Of a stretch of DNA of 64,000 nt, positions 41,994-50,288 are shown one piece after another (position 1 is the stretch's first letter; each line of letters begins with the position of its first letter). The position numbers and the translations under genes were made by a program. The notes below the pieces were generated by a model. It had not been told where the DNA came from. It searched no databases and saw only the letters and a list, made by a program, of their open reading frames with translations. Origin of the DNA: Planosporangium mesophilum (GTDB lineage: Bacteria > Actinomycetota > Actinomycetes > Mycobacteriales > Micromonosporaceae); assembly GCF_016863255.1 (NCBI RefSeq), contig NZ_BOON01000040.1, forward strand, positions 1 through 64,000, in the 5' to 3' direction.

Positions 41994-42124
41994 GCCTCCA
42001 GCTTGCCAGAACAGCAACAAAGCTTGCCGTACTGGCCGGTGCGCCCGCATGGTTGTCGTGGAGGTGGTCACGGTGCCGACGAGCTGAGCGACGGCTATGA
42101 CGTGAACCACGGAAGGAGTTCATT

Positions 42125-42754
42125 GTGTACGAACAATTCGGCAAGGAGTTCTGGGAAGAGCGCTACCGCGGCCATACCGCGGTCTGGAGTGGACGGCCCA
42201 ATCCGCAGCTCGTGGCGGAGGTCGGGGAGCTCGGGCCCGGCGCGGCCCTGGATGCGGGGTGCGGCGAGGGGGCCGACGCCATCTGGCTCGCCTCGCGCGG
42301 CTGGCGGGTGACGGCGGTGGACTTCGCCACCGCCGCGCTGCACCGCGCGCGGGAACACGCCGAAACCCTCGGCGCCGACGCCGTGAACCGGATCGACTGG
42401 GTGCAGGCGGACCTGACCGGCTGGGCGCCCCCCGAGGAACGCTTCGATCTGGTCTCGGCCCACTACGTGCACCTGTCGGCATCGCGCGAGGCGCTGTTCC
42501 GCCGGTTGGCGGCAGCCGTCGCGCCGGGCGGCACGCTGCTCATCGTCGGCCACCACCCCTCAGATCTGCAGACCACGATGCCGCGCCCCGCCGTACCGGA
42601 GCTGTTCTTCACGGCCGAGCAGGTGGCGGCCGGCCTCGATCCGGACCGGTGGGACATCGTCGTAGCCGAGGCCAGGGCCCGATCGGCCACCGACCCCCAC
42701 GGCCACGAGGTCGCCATTCACGACGCCGTTCTGCGAGCCCGCAGGCGTCCATGA
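42125..42754 (+). CDS. SAM-dependent methyltransferase (class I)
   Basis: This 209-aa protein has the class I SAM-binding motif LDAGCGEGAD (42-51), the acidic strand-2 end AVDFAT, and a later DLVSAHYVH motif. GTG 42125 has GGAAGGAG upstream at good spacing. It resembles thiopurine/SAM methyltransferases of the YcgJ/UbiE-like type in size. The substrate is unknown. Control by the divergent XRE-cupin regulator is likely. Confidence 0.88.
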   Translation: MYEQFGKEFWEERYRGHTAVWSGRPNPQLVAEVGELGPGAALDAGCGEGADAIWLASRGWRVTAVDFATAALHRAREHAETLGADAVNRIDWVQADLTGWAPPEERFDLVSAHYVHLSASREALFRRLAAAVAPGGTLLIVGHHPSDLQTTMPRPAVPELFFTAEQVAAGLDPDRWDIVVAEARARSATDPHGHEVAIHDAVLRARRRP

Positions 42755-42831
42755 CCCGCTCCGGGTGTCGGCGCGCCGACATGATGATGCGGTGCAGGGG
42801 TGACGGTGGGCGGTACAGCAGAGATGTCCGA

Positions 42832-43287
42832 TCAGTCGACGTGCTGTCGGATCACCCTGACCAGAGCCGGTAGGCCCTCGAGGAGCGCGGCGCGTTCGTG
42901 CTGGGTCATCGCGGTCACCCAGCACTCGTACTGCTTGTGGAAGGTCGTTCGCATCTGTACGTGGATGGCGCGGCCCTTGTCGGTCAGGCGGAGCCGGTAC
43001 TGTCGCTGGTTGTTCGGATCCCGCTCGCGTACCAGGAGACCCTTGCGCTCCATCTCCGCGGCCAACCGGCTGACGCTGCTCTTGTCGAGGCGCAGCCGCT
43101 CGGCCAGTTCGCGCTGGGACAGTGGCGTGTCGGCATCCAGTTCATGCAGTGCGAACCCCTGCGACAGGGAGACCGGGTGCCCGGCGAAGGCCTCGTCGGG
43201 CTGCAACAGGCCGGCGGCCCGGATGAGGTCCATCAGCAGGTCGTGGAGGCGCACTGCTTCCGCGGGGTCCACCTGATCTGTTCCCAC
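42832..43287 (-). CDS. MarR-family regulator
   Basis: This 151-aa protein starts at GTG 43287; the frame is open upstream but an earlier start would run into its own operator. The MarR winged helix is clear (LSQRELAERLRLDKSSVSRL, then ERKGLLVRERDPNNQRQYRLRLT). It is divergent from a methyltransferase. Two matched inverted repeats in the 93-bp gap are its probable binding sites. Confidence 0.9.
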   Translation of the reverse strand: MGTDQVDPAEAVRLHDLLMDLIRAAGLLQPDEAFAGHPVSLSQGFALHELDADTPLSQRELAERLRLDKSSVSRLAAEMERKGLLVRERDPNNQRQYRLRLTDKGRAIHVQMRTTFHKQYECWVTAMTQHERAALLEGLPALVRVIRQHVD

Positions 43288-43310
43288 GTCGCCACCCCGC
43301 CCCGAACAAC

Positions 43311-43327
43311 AGTTGTGCTCTACAACT
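43311..43327. promoter_or_regulatory. MarR operator 1
   Basis: AGTTGT (43311-43316) and ACAACT (43322-43327) flank 5 bp. It lies between the MarR start and its partner methyltransferase. Confidence 0.65.
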
Positions 43328-43348
43328 CTCAGCCGTACCGTCGATGAG

Positions 43349-43365
43349 GGTTGTAACACACAACT
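43349..43365. promoter_or_regulatory. MarR operator 2
   Basis: GTTGT (43350-43354) and ACAAC (43360-43364) flank 5 bp, matching operator 1 in arms and spacing. It ends 15 bp before the methyltransferase start. Confidence 0.65.
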
Positions 43366-43379
43366 CAGAGGAGGCTGCC

Positions 43380-43976
43380 ATGCACGGTCTGCTCCACGGC
43401 AGGGGCCACAACCTGCCCGAGGTCTTCCAGGGCCGGTCCAGCCGGATCTACGACTTCATGTCGAGGCGGGTGCTGCGCCGCGTGTACCGCCGGCTGGCCG
43501 CCGATGTGGCCAACACGGCGCCCCACGGTGGCGCCGTGTTGGACGTCGGCACCGGCCCCGGCGTCCTGCTGGTCGAGCTCGCCGAACGCCGCCCGGACAT
43601 GCGGCTGACCGGCGTCGACCTGTCCGACGACATGATCGCCGCGGCGACGCGCAACCTCCGCCCCTTCGGGGAGCGGGCCTCCGCGCACGTCGGCGACGTC
43701 ACCAGCCTGCCGTTCCCGGACGGCTCGTTCGACCTGATCGTCTCCTCATTGAGCCTGCACCACTGGGACCACCCCGAGGCCGCCGTACCGGAGCTGGCGA
43801 GGGTCCTCCGCCCGGGCGGCCGGGTCTACATCTACGACTTCCCGTTCGCGCCGTTCGACACGCTCGCCGAGACCGCCCGGAACCGGTCGGTCCTCAGTGC
43901 ACGGTCGCCGCAGCGCTCGCGGATCCGCACCGGGATCCTGTTCCTGCGCTGCGTCCGGTACGTCATGTCGTCCTGA
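43380..43976 (+). CDS. SAM-dependent methyltransferase (UbiE-like)
   Basis: The protein is 198 aa from ATG 43380, which has AGAGGAGG upstream. It has motif I VLDVGTGPG (53-61), LTGVDLSDDM and the post-I motif LPFPDGSFDLIVSSLSLHHW, the profile of UbiE/COQ5-type methyltransferases. The C-terminus is short and basic. Divergence from a MarR regulator suggests induction by a phenolic or other small molecule that it may methylate. Confidence 0.9.
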   Translation: MHGLLHGRGHNLPEVFQGRSSRIYDFMSRRVLRRVYRRLAADVANTAPHGGAVLDVGTGPGVLLVELAERRPDMRLTGVDLSDDMIAAATRNLRPFGERASAHVGDVTSLPFPDGSFDLIVSSLSLHHWDHPEAAVPELARVLRPGGRVYIYDFPFAPFDTLAETARNRSVLSARSPQRSRIRTGILFLRCVRYVMSS

Positions 43977-44117
43977 CCGGAGTTGCCGAGCCGGAAAATG
44001 ATCAAACAGCTCTTCTCGATGTGACACGTCGGCAAGTACCGTGACAGCCGCCGCGGGGCCAGGCCGGCTCTACCGCGTCCAGAGTGGCAACGCGCCGCGT
44101 CGGGAGGAGTTCGACAT

Positions 44118-45590
44118 ATGGATAGTTATCAGAACTATGACGCGGTGGGACTGGCGGAACTCGTACGGTCCGGCGAGGTCAAGCCGGCCGAGCTGCTCGA
44201 CGCCGCCCGGGAGCGGGCGGCGTCGGTCAACCCCCGAATCAACGCGATCGTGGTCGACATCGCCCCGGCCGTCGCCGTGGAGCGTCCGGGCGCGCCCTTC
44301 TCGGGAGTGCCCTTCCTCATCAAGGATCTGTACCAGGACCTCGCCGGCTACCCGACCAGCAACGGCTCCCGTGCGCTGGCGGCGGTACCGGCGAAGGAGA
44401 ACGCCACTGTGGTGCAGCGCTGGCTCGACGCCGGCCTCGTCATCTTCGGTAAGACCAACACGCCGGAGTTCGGCGCCAAGGGCATCACCGAGCCCGACCT
44501 GTTCGGTCCGGCGCGGAACCCCTGGAACACCGACCACACGCCCGGGGGTTCCTCGGGTGGTTCGGCGGCGGCGGTGGCGGCCGGCATCGTGCCGTGCGCG
44601 GCGGCCAGTGACGGTGGCGGGTCCATCCGCATCCCGGCCTCGGCGTGCGGCCTGTTCGGTCTCAAGCCCTCGCGCGGGCTGGTCCCGGCCGGGCCCGCGC
44701 AGAGCGAGAGCCTCGGCGGTACCGCCACGAACGGTGTCATCTCGCGCTCGGTGCGTGACAGCGCTGCGATGCTGGACGTACTGGCCGGCCCCACCTCCGT
44801 CTCGCCGTACCTGCCGGCGCTGCCGACGACGCCGTACGCCGACGAGGTGGGGCGCGAGCCTGGACGTCTTCGCATCGGCGTGTGCACCGCCAGTTCGATC
44901 AACTCCGACCCGCACCCCGAGGCCGTGGCGGCGGCGGTGGAGACGGCCGAGCTCCTCACCGCGCTCGGCCACGACGTCGTACAGCTGACGCAGGCGCCGT
45001 TCGACGACGCCACCCTGGCCAAGGACTTCCTCACCACGTGGTTCGTCCACGCCGCCGACGCCGTGGACGAGGCCAAGGCGGCAAGTGGCGCCGGCGACTC
45101 GGGCTTCGAGCTCGACACCCTGCTCATCGCCGCACTCGGCCGGGCGACCCGCCCGGTCGCGCTGATCCGCGCGATCGAGCGCCGGCACGAGCACGTGCGG
45201 CGGCTCGCGGCCTTCCACGAGGAGTACGACCTGCTCCTCACCCCGACGACCGCAACCCCGCCGCCGCGCATCGGGGCCTTCGATCCGCCGCCGGCACTGC
45301 GGCTGGCGCAGAAGGTGACGCTCGCCGTCCGCGCCAGCGGACTGCTCCGGCTGACCCCGATCGTCGACCAGCTCATCGCCGAGCACCTCGGATGGGTGCC
45401 GTACACCCAGCTGGCGAACCTCACCGGCCGCCCGGCCATGAGCGTTCCGCTGCACTGGACGCCCGACGGGCTGCCGATCGGCGCCCAGTTCGTGGGCGCA
45501 CTCGGCGCCGAGGGGATGATGATCCGGCTGGCCTCCCAGCTCGAGCAGGCCCGTCCCTGGGCGGACCGACGCCCCGACCTGGCGGGCTGA
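44118..45590 (+). CDS. Amidase signature-family hydrolase
   Basis: This 490-aa enzyme carries the amidase-signature triad Lys69 (FLIKD), Ser145 (TPGGSSGGSA) and nucleophile Ser169 (SDGGGSIRIPAS), with the usual 24-residue gap between serines. GGGAGGAG lies 8 bases before ATG 44118. GatA is unlikely because GatB/GatC genes are absent and the C-terminal part is that of stand-alone amidases. The substrate is unknown (aryl or aliphatic amide). Confidence 0.93.
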   Translation: MDSYQNYDAVGLAELVRSGEVKPAELLDAARERAASVNPRINAIVVDIAPAVAVERPGAPFSGVPFLIKDLYQDLAGYPTSNGSRALAAVPAKENATVVQRWLDAGLVIFGKTNTPEFGAKGITEPDLFGPARNPWNTDHTPGGSSGGSAAAVAAGIVPCAAASDGGGSIRIPASACGLFGLKPSRGLVPAGPAQSESLGGTATNGVISRSVRDSAAMLDVLAGPTSVSPYLPALPTTPYADEVGREPGRLRIGVCTASSINSDPHPEAVAAAVETAELLTALGHDVVQLTQAPFDDATLAKDFLTTWFVHAADAVDEAKAASGAGDSGFELDTLLIAALGRATRPVALIRAIERRHEHVRRLAAFHEEYDLLLTPTTATPPPRIGAFDPPPALRLAQKVTLAVRASGLLRLTPIVDQLIAEHLGWVPYTQLANLTGRPAMSVPLHWTPDGLPIGAQFVGALGAEGMMIRLASQLEQARPWADRRPDLAG

Positions 45591-45596
45591 CCCGAC

Positions 45597-45642
45597 CGCC
45601 CGCTGTCATCGGCGGTCCCGCACCTGTCGATGACAGCGGGCG
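45597..45642. terminator. Bidirectional hairpin terminator
   Basis: Perfect 15-bp arms (CGCCCGCTGTCATCG at 45597-45611, complement at 45628-45642) surround a 16-nt loop between the amidase stop (45590) and the stop of the convergent GGDEF gene (45672). Confidence 0.8.
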
Positions 45643-45671
45643 TCCGGCGTCAACAGCCCGTACGACGGACG

Positions 45672-46958
45672 TCACCGGTACGGGGGGATGATCCCCCCTA
45701 CCCCGGGAGCCTGCCGCACCTGGTTGCGGCCGCTGTTCTTGGCGTCGTAGAGCGCCTTGTCCGCACGCTCGACCAGGTCCTCCAGCGCCGTGCCGCCGGG
45801 GGCGGCGGCGACGCCGACGGAGACGGTGATCGTGGGTGCCGGGTTGTCCGGGCTGCTGGGCGCGTCCACGGCGGGGCGGAGCATGACCGCGCGTCGGATC
45901 CGCTCACCGACCGCGGTCGCTTCGGCCACGGACGTCGCCGCGAGGAAGACCGCGAACTCCTCCCCGCCGAACCGGCACACGAGATCCTGGGGGCGGATGC
46001 TCTGGGCGATGCACCCCGCCACGGTTCGCAGCGCCTTGTCGCCGGCGAGGTGCCCGTACCCGTCGTTGAAGCGTTTGAAGTGGTCGATGTCGACCATGAT
46101 GACCGCGTCCTCGGCGTCGCGGGCGGGGCTCAGCCGCACCGCGCACTCCTGCTGCCACGTCTCGTGCCGCATCAGGCCCGTCTTGGCGTCCGTACGCGCG
46201 GCCATCTCCAGGCCCTCGTACCGCATCAGCGGCTGCACGGCGATGACCACCGGGATGGCGGCGACGATGAACAGCGGCGACACGGTACCGGCGATGGTCA
46301 CCAGTACCGCCAGGCCGAGGTTCGCCGCCGTCGCGTAGACGCCGACCCGGCGAAGGCCGATCGCGCTGAGGAACGGGATGCTCGGGTCGGAGGCGCGAAT
46401 CGCCAGGCCGACGACGACGAAATCGACAAGCTCGCCGCCGAGCAGGCAGACGACGACCGCGGCCAGGTTCGCCGCCGACGGGTGCGAGGCGATCGAGGGC
46501 AGGCCGGTCAGTTGGTAGGCGGTGCTGGCCAGGGAGTACGTGCTCGCCATGGCCAGTACGGTGAAGATCACCCGGTACCAGTGGTCCCGGCCCGCCAGGC
46601 GGATCCGCAGGTATACGGTGGCCGCCGCGACGACCAGCGCGGCCGCCGTGGGTGACAGCAGGACGACCGCCGAGAGCGTCCACGCGCCGTCCAGCGACAC
46701 CGTGCCGAGCCTGCTGCCGCTCGGGATGGCGACCCGGGAGACTTCCACGGTCAGGACGATGCACCCCAGCAGGAGCGCGGCGACCGTCGCGTCACGCGTC
46801 GTCGGCGTCGCCAGCCGGGCGGTCGCCAGCAGCCATCCGACGCACAGCAGATCCACGGCGAGGACGTAGACCAGCGCACGCCGGGGCAGTTCCGCGATCG
46901 CCATCCGGGAGGACCATCGCGCCAGCCCGGGCCGGCGACTTACGGGCAGGTCAGGCAC
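45672..46958 (-). CDS. Membrane-bound diguanylate cyclase (GGDEF)
   Basis: The protein is about 428 aa. I chose GTG 46958 because GAGGGGG is spaced about 9 bases before it; GTG 46976 is also open. Six to eight membrane helices fill the first 230 residues (MASE-like sensor). The C-terminal domain has the active-site motif GGEEF and, exactly five residues before it, an intact RPQD inhibitory site, so it should make cyclic di-GMP and be feedback-controlled. The substrate-metal motif DIDHFKRFND is present. No EAL domain is fused. Confidence 0.92.
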   Translation of the reverse strand: MPDLPVSRRPGLARWSSRMAIAELPRRALVYVLAVDLLCVGWLLATARLATPTTRDATVAALLLGCIVLTVEVSRVAIPSGSRLGTVSLDGAWTLSAVVLLSPTAAALVVAAATVYLRIRLAGRDHWYRVIFTVLAMASTYSLASTAYQLTGLPSIASHPSAANLAAVVVCLLGGELVDFVVVGLAIRASDPSIPFLSAIGLRRVGVYATAANLGLAVLVTIAGTVSPLFIVAAIPVVIAVQPLMRYEGLEMAARTDAKTGLMRHETWQQECAVRLSPARDAEDAVIMVDIDHFKRFNDGYGHLAGDKALRTVAGCIAQSIRPQDLVCRFGGEEFAVFLAATSVAEATAVGERIRRAVMLRPAVDAPSSPDNPAPTITVSVGVAAAPGGTALEDLVERADKALYDAKNSGRNQVRQAPGVGGIIPPYR

Positions 46959-47064
46959 GACAGCACACCCCCTCACTCCTGAAGTCGATCGGCCGCGACG
47001 GGGCTCGGGCGAGGTGATTTCGGGTGCGCGACGGGTGCGGGCGGCGTGGCGCAGACGAACCGAA

Positions 47065-47100
47065 GGGGCCGCCTCTCCGGTGACGTGGAAAGGCGGCCCC
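47065..47100 (-). terminator. Terminator of the catalase gene
   Basis: GGGGCCGCCT (47065-47074) pairs with AGGCGGCCCC (47091-47100) around a 16-nt loop, beginning 11 bp after the catalase stop. Confidence 0.7.
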
Positions 47101-47111
47101 GCGGGATGTCG

Positions 47112-49388
47112 TCAGGCGACCGACGCCGGGAACCGCTCCCAGACCCGGTGGGACGCCATCAGTTGCCGCACGTCGCTGAAGACGTTCTCCCCGGAGTCAC
47201 CGGAGACGACGCCCGGCGTACCGGTGACCCCGGCCTGCTTGAGCGCGGTGACGCCGGCACCCCAGGCGCCGATCGCCTTGGCGTGCCGCCAGCACTCGTC
47301 GATCAGGAGCGTCACGCGCGGATCCACGGCCGCCGAGTTGTCCGCCGCTGGGCCGTTCGCGCCGGCCTTGGCGTCGCGCGCCGGCATCGCGTCGGGCGCC
47401 GGCGCCGGGGCGGCAGCCAGCAGGAGGGCGTCGAACTCGATCGACCGGCCGGTGGCGAAGGTCCGCTGCACGGGCATGTCACCGAGCATGCCGCCGTGCG
47501 GGGCGATCAGCAGCGGCACCATGCCGGCGGTGAACACCACCATGCGCAGCGCGCGGACGTCGTCGAGGTCGGTGTCGTCGTCGACGACGATCCCGACGAT
47601 GCGGCCGTCGGCCGGCCACTCCTTGCCCACCTGCGACAGCGCGGGGCTGGGCACGACGTCGGCGAGCGGGACGGTCGGCTCCGGCGCGGGAAGGCCCAGG
47701 CCGGTGGCGACCTCCTGGCACAGGAGAGGGTCGATGTTGGCCAGGCACTGGAGCTGACGCTCCTTGATCGCCTGCTCGTAGCACTTGCCGAGCTCGAAGG
47801 TGTAGGCCCGGATGATGTGCTCCTTCTCCACCGGAGACATGCTCTGCCAGAACAGGCGGGCCTGGCTGTAATGGTCGTCGAAGGAGACGGGGTTGGCGCG
47901 GACCTTGCTCGCTTCGGCCACCTTCACGGGTACGTCGACGAACGCGTTCTCCTCGTCGCCGGCCACGAACGGGTTGCCCCCGTCGAGCGAGTTCGGCCGG
48001 TAGGGGGCGACCCCGGCGTGGACGGCGTGCTGGTGGAGGCCGTCGCGGAACATGTCATTGACCGCGGCGTGCGGACGGTTGATCGGGATCTGCGAGAAGT
48101 TCGGGCCGCCCAGCCGCGTGATCTGTGTGTCCAGGTAGGAGAACAGCCGGGCCTGGAACAGCGGGTCGTTGGTGACGTCGATGCCCGGCGGCAGGTGGCC
48201 GAGGTGGAACGCGACCTGCTCGACCTCGGCGAAGAAGTTCGTGGGCGTACGGTTGAGCGTCATCTTGCCGATCGGCTGCACCGGTGCCAGCTCCTCGGGC
48301 ACGATCTTGGTCGGGTCGAGCAGGTCGATGCCCTCGAAGGTCTCGTCCGGGGTGTCGGGGAAGACCTGGATGCCGAGCTCCCATTCGGGGTAGGCGCCGG
48401 CCTCGATCGCGTCGTACAGGTCCCGGCGGTGGTAGTCGGGGTCCATGCCGGCGAGCATCTGCGACTCCTCCCACGTGAGGGAGTGCACGCCGAGCTTGGG
48501 CTTCCAGTGGAACTTGGCCAGCACCGTCTCCCCGGCGGCGTTGACCAGGCGGAAGGTGTGGACGCCGAAGCCCTCCATCGTCCGGTACGAGCGGGGGATG
48601 CCGCGGTCGGACATGTTCCACATCGTGTGGTGCTGCGCCTCGGTGTGCAGCGAGACGAAGTCCCAGAACGTGTCGTGCGCGCTCTGGGCCTGGGGGATCT
48701 CGCGGTCCGGGTGCGGCTTGCCCGCGTGGATGACGTCGGGGAACTTGATGCCGTCCTGGATGAAGAAGACCGGAATGTTGTTGCCGACGAGGTCGAAGGT
48801 GCCCTCGTCGGTGTAGAACTTCGTCGCGAAGCCGCGGGTGTCCCGGGCGGTGTCGGCCGATCCGCGGGAGCCGAGGACGGTGGAGAACCGGACGAAGACG
48901 TCAGTCTTCTTCCCCTTCTTCAGGAAGCCCGCCCGGGTCATCCCCTCGGCCGTGCCGTAGCCCTCGAACACGCCGTGGGCTCCGGCGCCGCGGGCGTGGA
49001 CCACGCGCTCCGGGATGCGCTCGTGGTCGAAGTGCATGATCTTCTCGCGGAAGTGGTGGTCCTGCATCAGGATCGGACCGCGCGGTCCGGCCTTCAGCGA
49101 ATGGTCGGTGTCACGCAGCCGCGCTCCCTGCGCGGTCGTGAGGTAGGGGCCCTGCTGAGCCTTCGCGGGGGCGGGTACACCGGTCGTCGCGCCGGTCGGC
49201 GTGACGGTCTCGGGAGTGCCCTGCTCCTTCTTCGGCGGCAACGGGTCGTGCGGCGTCGTCGGCTCCTCGAGAGTCGCCGGGGCACTGCCCGGCGAGCCGG
49301 GAACGTCCGGCGTCAGGAGGTCGGCGACCTTCTCGGCAGCGTTCTCCACGACGTCCTTGACGGCCTTGGCAGGCTTGCTGGCATCCAT
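47112..49388 (-). CDS. katE: Large-subunit monofunctional catalase
   Basis: This 758-aa heme catalase matches the large-subunit (HPII-type) class: an extended N-terminus, the catalase core, and a C-terminal flavodoxin/GATase-1-like domain (from about residue 600). Active-site His131 (VVHARGAGAHG), Asn204 (VGNNIPVFF) and the proximal heme-ligand Tyr418 with Arg414 (RLFSYLD) are all in place. It removes hydrogen peroxide in the cytoplasm. ATG 49388 follows GGAGG. A nested palindrome at 49445-49486, about 60-100 bp upstream, probably regulates it. Confidence 0.95.
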   Translation of the reverse strand: MDASKPAKAVKDVVENAAEKVADLLTPDVPGSPGSAPATLEEPTTPHDPLPPKKEQGTPETVTPTGATTGVPAPAKAQQGPYLTTAQGARLRDTDHSLKAGPRGPILMQDHHFREKIMHFDHERIPERVVHARGAGAHGVFEGYGTAEGMTRAGFLKKGKKTDVFVRFSTVLGSRGSADTARDTRGFATKFYTDEGTFDLVGNNIPVFFIQDGIKFPDVIHAGKPHPDREIPQAQSAHDTFWDFVSLHTEAQHHTMWNMSDRGIPRSYRTMEGFGVHTFRLVNAAGETVLAKFHWKPKLGVHSLTWEESQMLAGMDPDYHRRDLYDAIEAGAYPEWELGIQVFPDTPDETFEGIDLLDPTKIVPEELAPVQPIGKMTLNRTPTNFFAEVEQVAFHLGHLPPGIDVTNDPLFQARLFSYLDTQITRLGGPNFSQIPINRPHAAVNDMFRDGLHQHAVHAGVAPYRPNSLDGGNPFVAGDEENAFVDVPVKVAEASKVRANPVSFDDHYSQARLFWQSMSPVEKEHIIRAYTFELGKCYEQAIKERQLQCLANIDPLLCQEVATGLGLPAPEPTVPLADVVPSPALSQVGKEWPADGRIVGIVVDDDTDLDDVRALRMVVFTAGMVPLLIAPHGGMLGDMPVQRTFATGRSIEFDALLLAAAPAPAPDAMPARDAKAGANGPAADNSAAVDPRVTLLIDECWRHAKAIGAWGAGVTALKQAGVTGTPGVVSGDSGENVFSDVRQLMASHRVWERFPASVA

Positions 49389-49444
49389 CGGCGAGTTCCT
49401 CCATCGGCGGGTGTGGCAGGTCTTCCGCCGTACCCCGGACGGGG

Positions 49445-49486
49445 GATCCAAAACTGGAATTCTTCAAAAGAAGAATGCATTGGATC
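49445..49486. promoter_or_regulatory. AT-rich nested palindrome upstream of katE
   Basis: The inner arms ATTCTTC (49459-49465) and GAAGAAT (49470-49476) around AAAA are perfect; outer arms GATCCAA (49445-49451) and TTGGATC (49480-49486) also pair. It is the most AT-rich site for kilobases and lies in the katE promoter region. Fur/PerR-type or other redox regulator binding is inferred only. Confidence 0.55.
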
Positions 49487-49603
49487 TGGCAGGATCACAC
49501 CGAACGGGGCCGGAGCCCTGGCGTACCTGCTGGCAACCGGACGACGACCGGCCACGGGGAAGGGCTTCGACGAAGGGCGCCACCGCCCGGACCCTGGCCT
49601 GGC

Positions 49604-50119
49604 TCAACCGGGTTGACTTTCCCACCGGGAGGGACCGGATGGTGGGCCGGTGTGCATGTCGAGGACACTCCGCTGCTGAGCATCGGCGAGCTGGCCAGGC
49701 GGACCGGCGTGCCGGTGCCGCAGGGCGCAGCGGTCGTTCACCGCGGCCGCCCGTACGAGTTCGACAGCCGCGCTGACCGCCGCGATCAGTTCGGACCGGC
49801 CGGTGAAGTCCGCGATGTCGCGGGGCAGCTCATTCGGGCCGCCCGGCACCGGTGGCTGGTCGGCCTCGCTCGGCTCGACTGCGGAGGGCGTGACCGCGGC
49901 CACCACCAGCGCGCACTGTTCGGTGTAGCTGAGCCCCAGGTGACCAGCCAGTACCCGGATCGTCGCGGCGCGCGGCCGCAGGAGTTGGCTGGACTCCAAC
50001 CGGCGGATCGTACGGGCGCTCAAGCCGGTCTGCGCGGCCAACTCCTCCTGGGTCAGCAGCGCGCGCTGGCGGAAGCCGCGCAGCAGTGCTGCGAGGCCGG
50101 CGTCGGGTTCATCAATCAC
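49604..50119 (-). pseudogene. Truncated XRE/NB-ARC-type regulator
   Basis: GTG 50119 starts a frame with an XRE helix-turn-helix (LTQEELAAQTGLSARTIRRL), a linker, and the motif NELPRDIADFTGRSELIAAV, which normally leads into an NB-ARC ATPase in large actinomycete regulators. After about residue 135 homology stops at the junction with a truncated MerR gene on the other strand, and no Walker A follows. I infer a deletion that removed most of a gene of perhaps 700-plus codons. Confidence 0.65.
49652..49720 (+). pseudogene. N-terminal fragment of a MerR-family regulator
   Basis: GTG 49652 opens a frame encoding TPLLSIGELARRTGVPV, the first helix and turn of a MerR DNA-binding domain. The next residues that should be R-T-I-R-F/Y are replaced by PQGAAVV. 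Homology ends near 49718, exactly where the antisense strand begins to encode the XRE/NB-ARC fragment. Confidence 0.6.
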
Positions 50120-50194
50120 AGTGCGCGGCACTACGGCTCCTCTCGGACGGACACCGGTGTCCGTCTGTGTGCCGACAGCGTGGCGGCCTTCGTC

Positions 50195-50214
50195 ACACAT
50201 GTGTCACACGTGTG
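50195..50214. promoter_or_regulatory. Two adjacent 10-bp palindromes upstream of the SARP gene
   Basis: ACACATGTGT (50195-50204) and CACACGTGTG (50205-50214) are each perfect and abut. They lie 75-94 bp before the SARP start and about 76 bp before the truncated XRE start. A related half (TACGTG) follows at 50223. Confidence 0.45.
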
Positions 50215-50288
50215 TCATTCGATACGTGTCGGAGCTATCGAGGCCTATCGGTACGATGCGTGGATGCGGGGTGATGGGGGAGGACCGC

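Noticed and set aside
44118-45590. Glutamyl-tRNA amidotransferase subunit A
   Set aside because: The amidase signature is shared, but the B and C subunit genes are absent and the C-terminal half is that of stand-alone amidases.
47046-49616. An 856-codon plus-strand frame opposite the catalase gene
   Set aside because: The catalase is unambiguous from its active-site residues, so this frame is a shadow.
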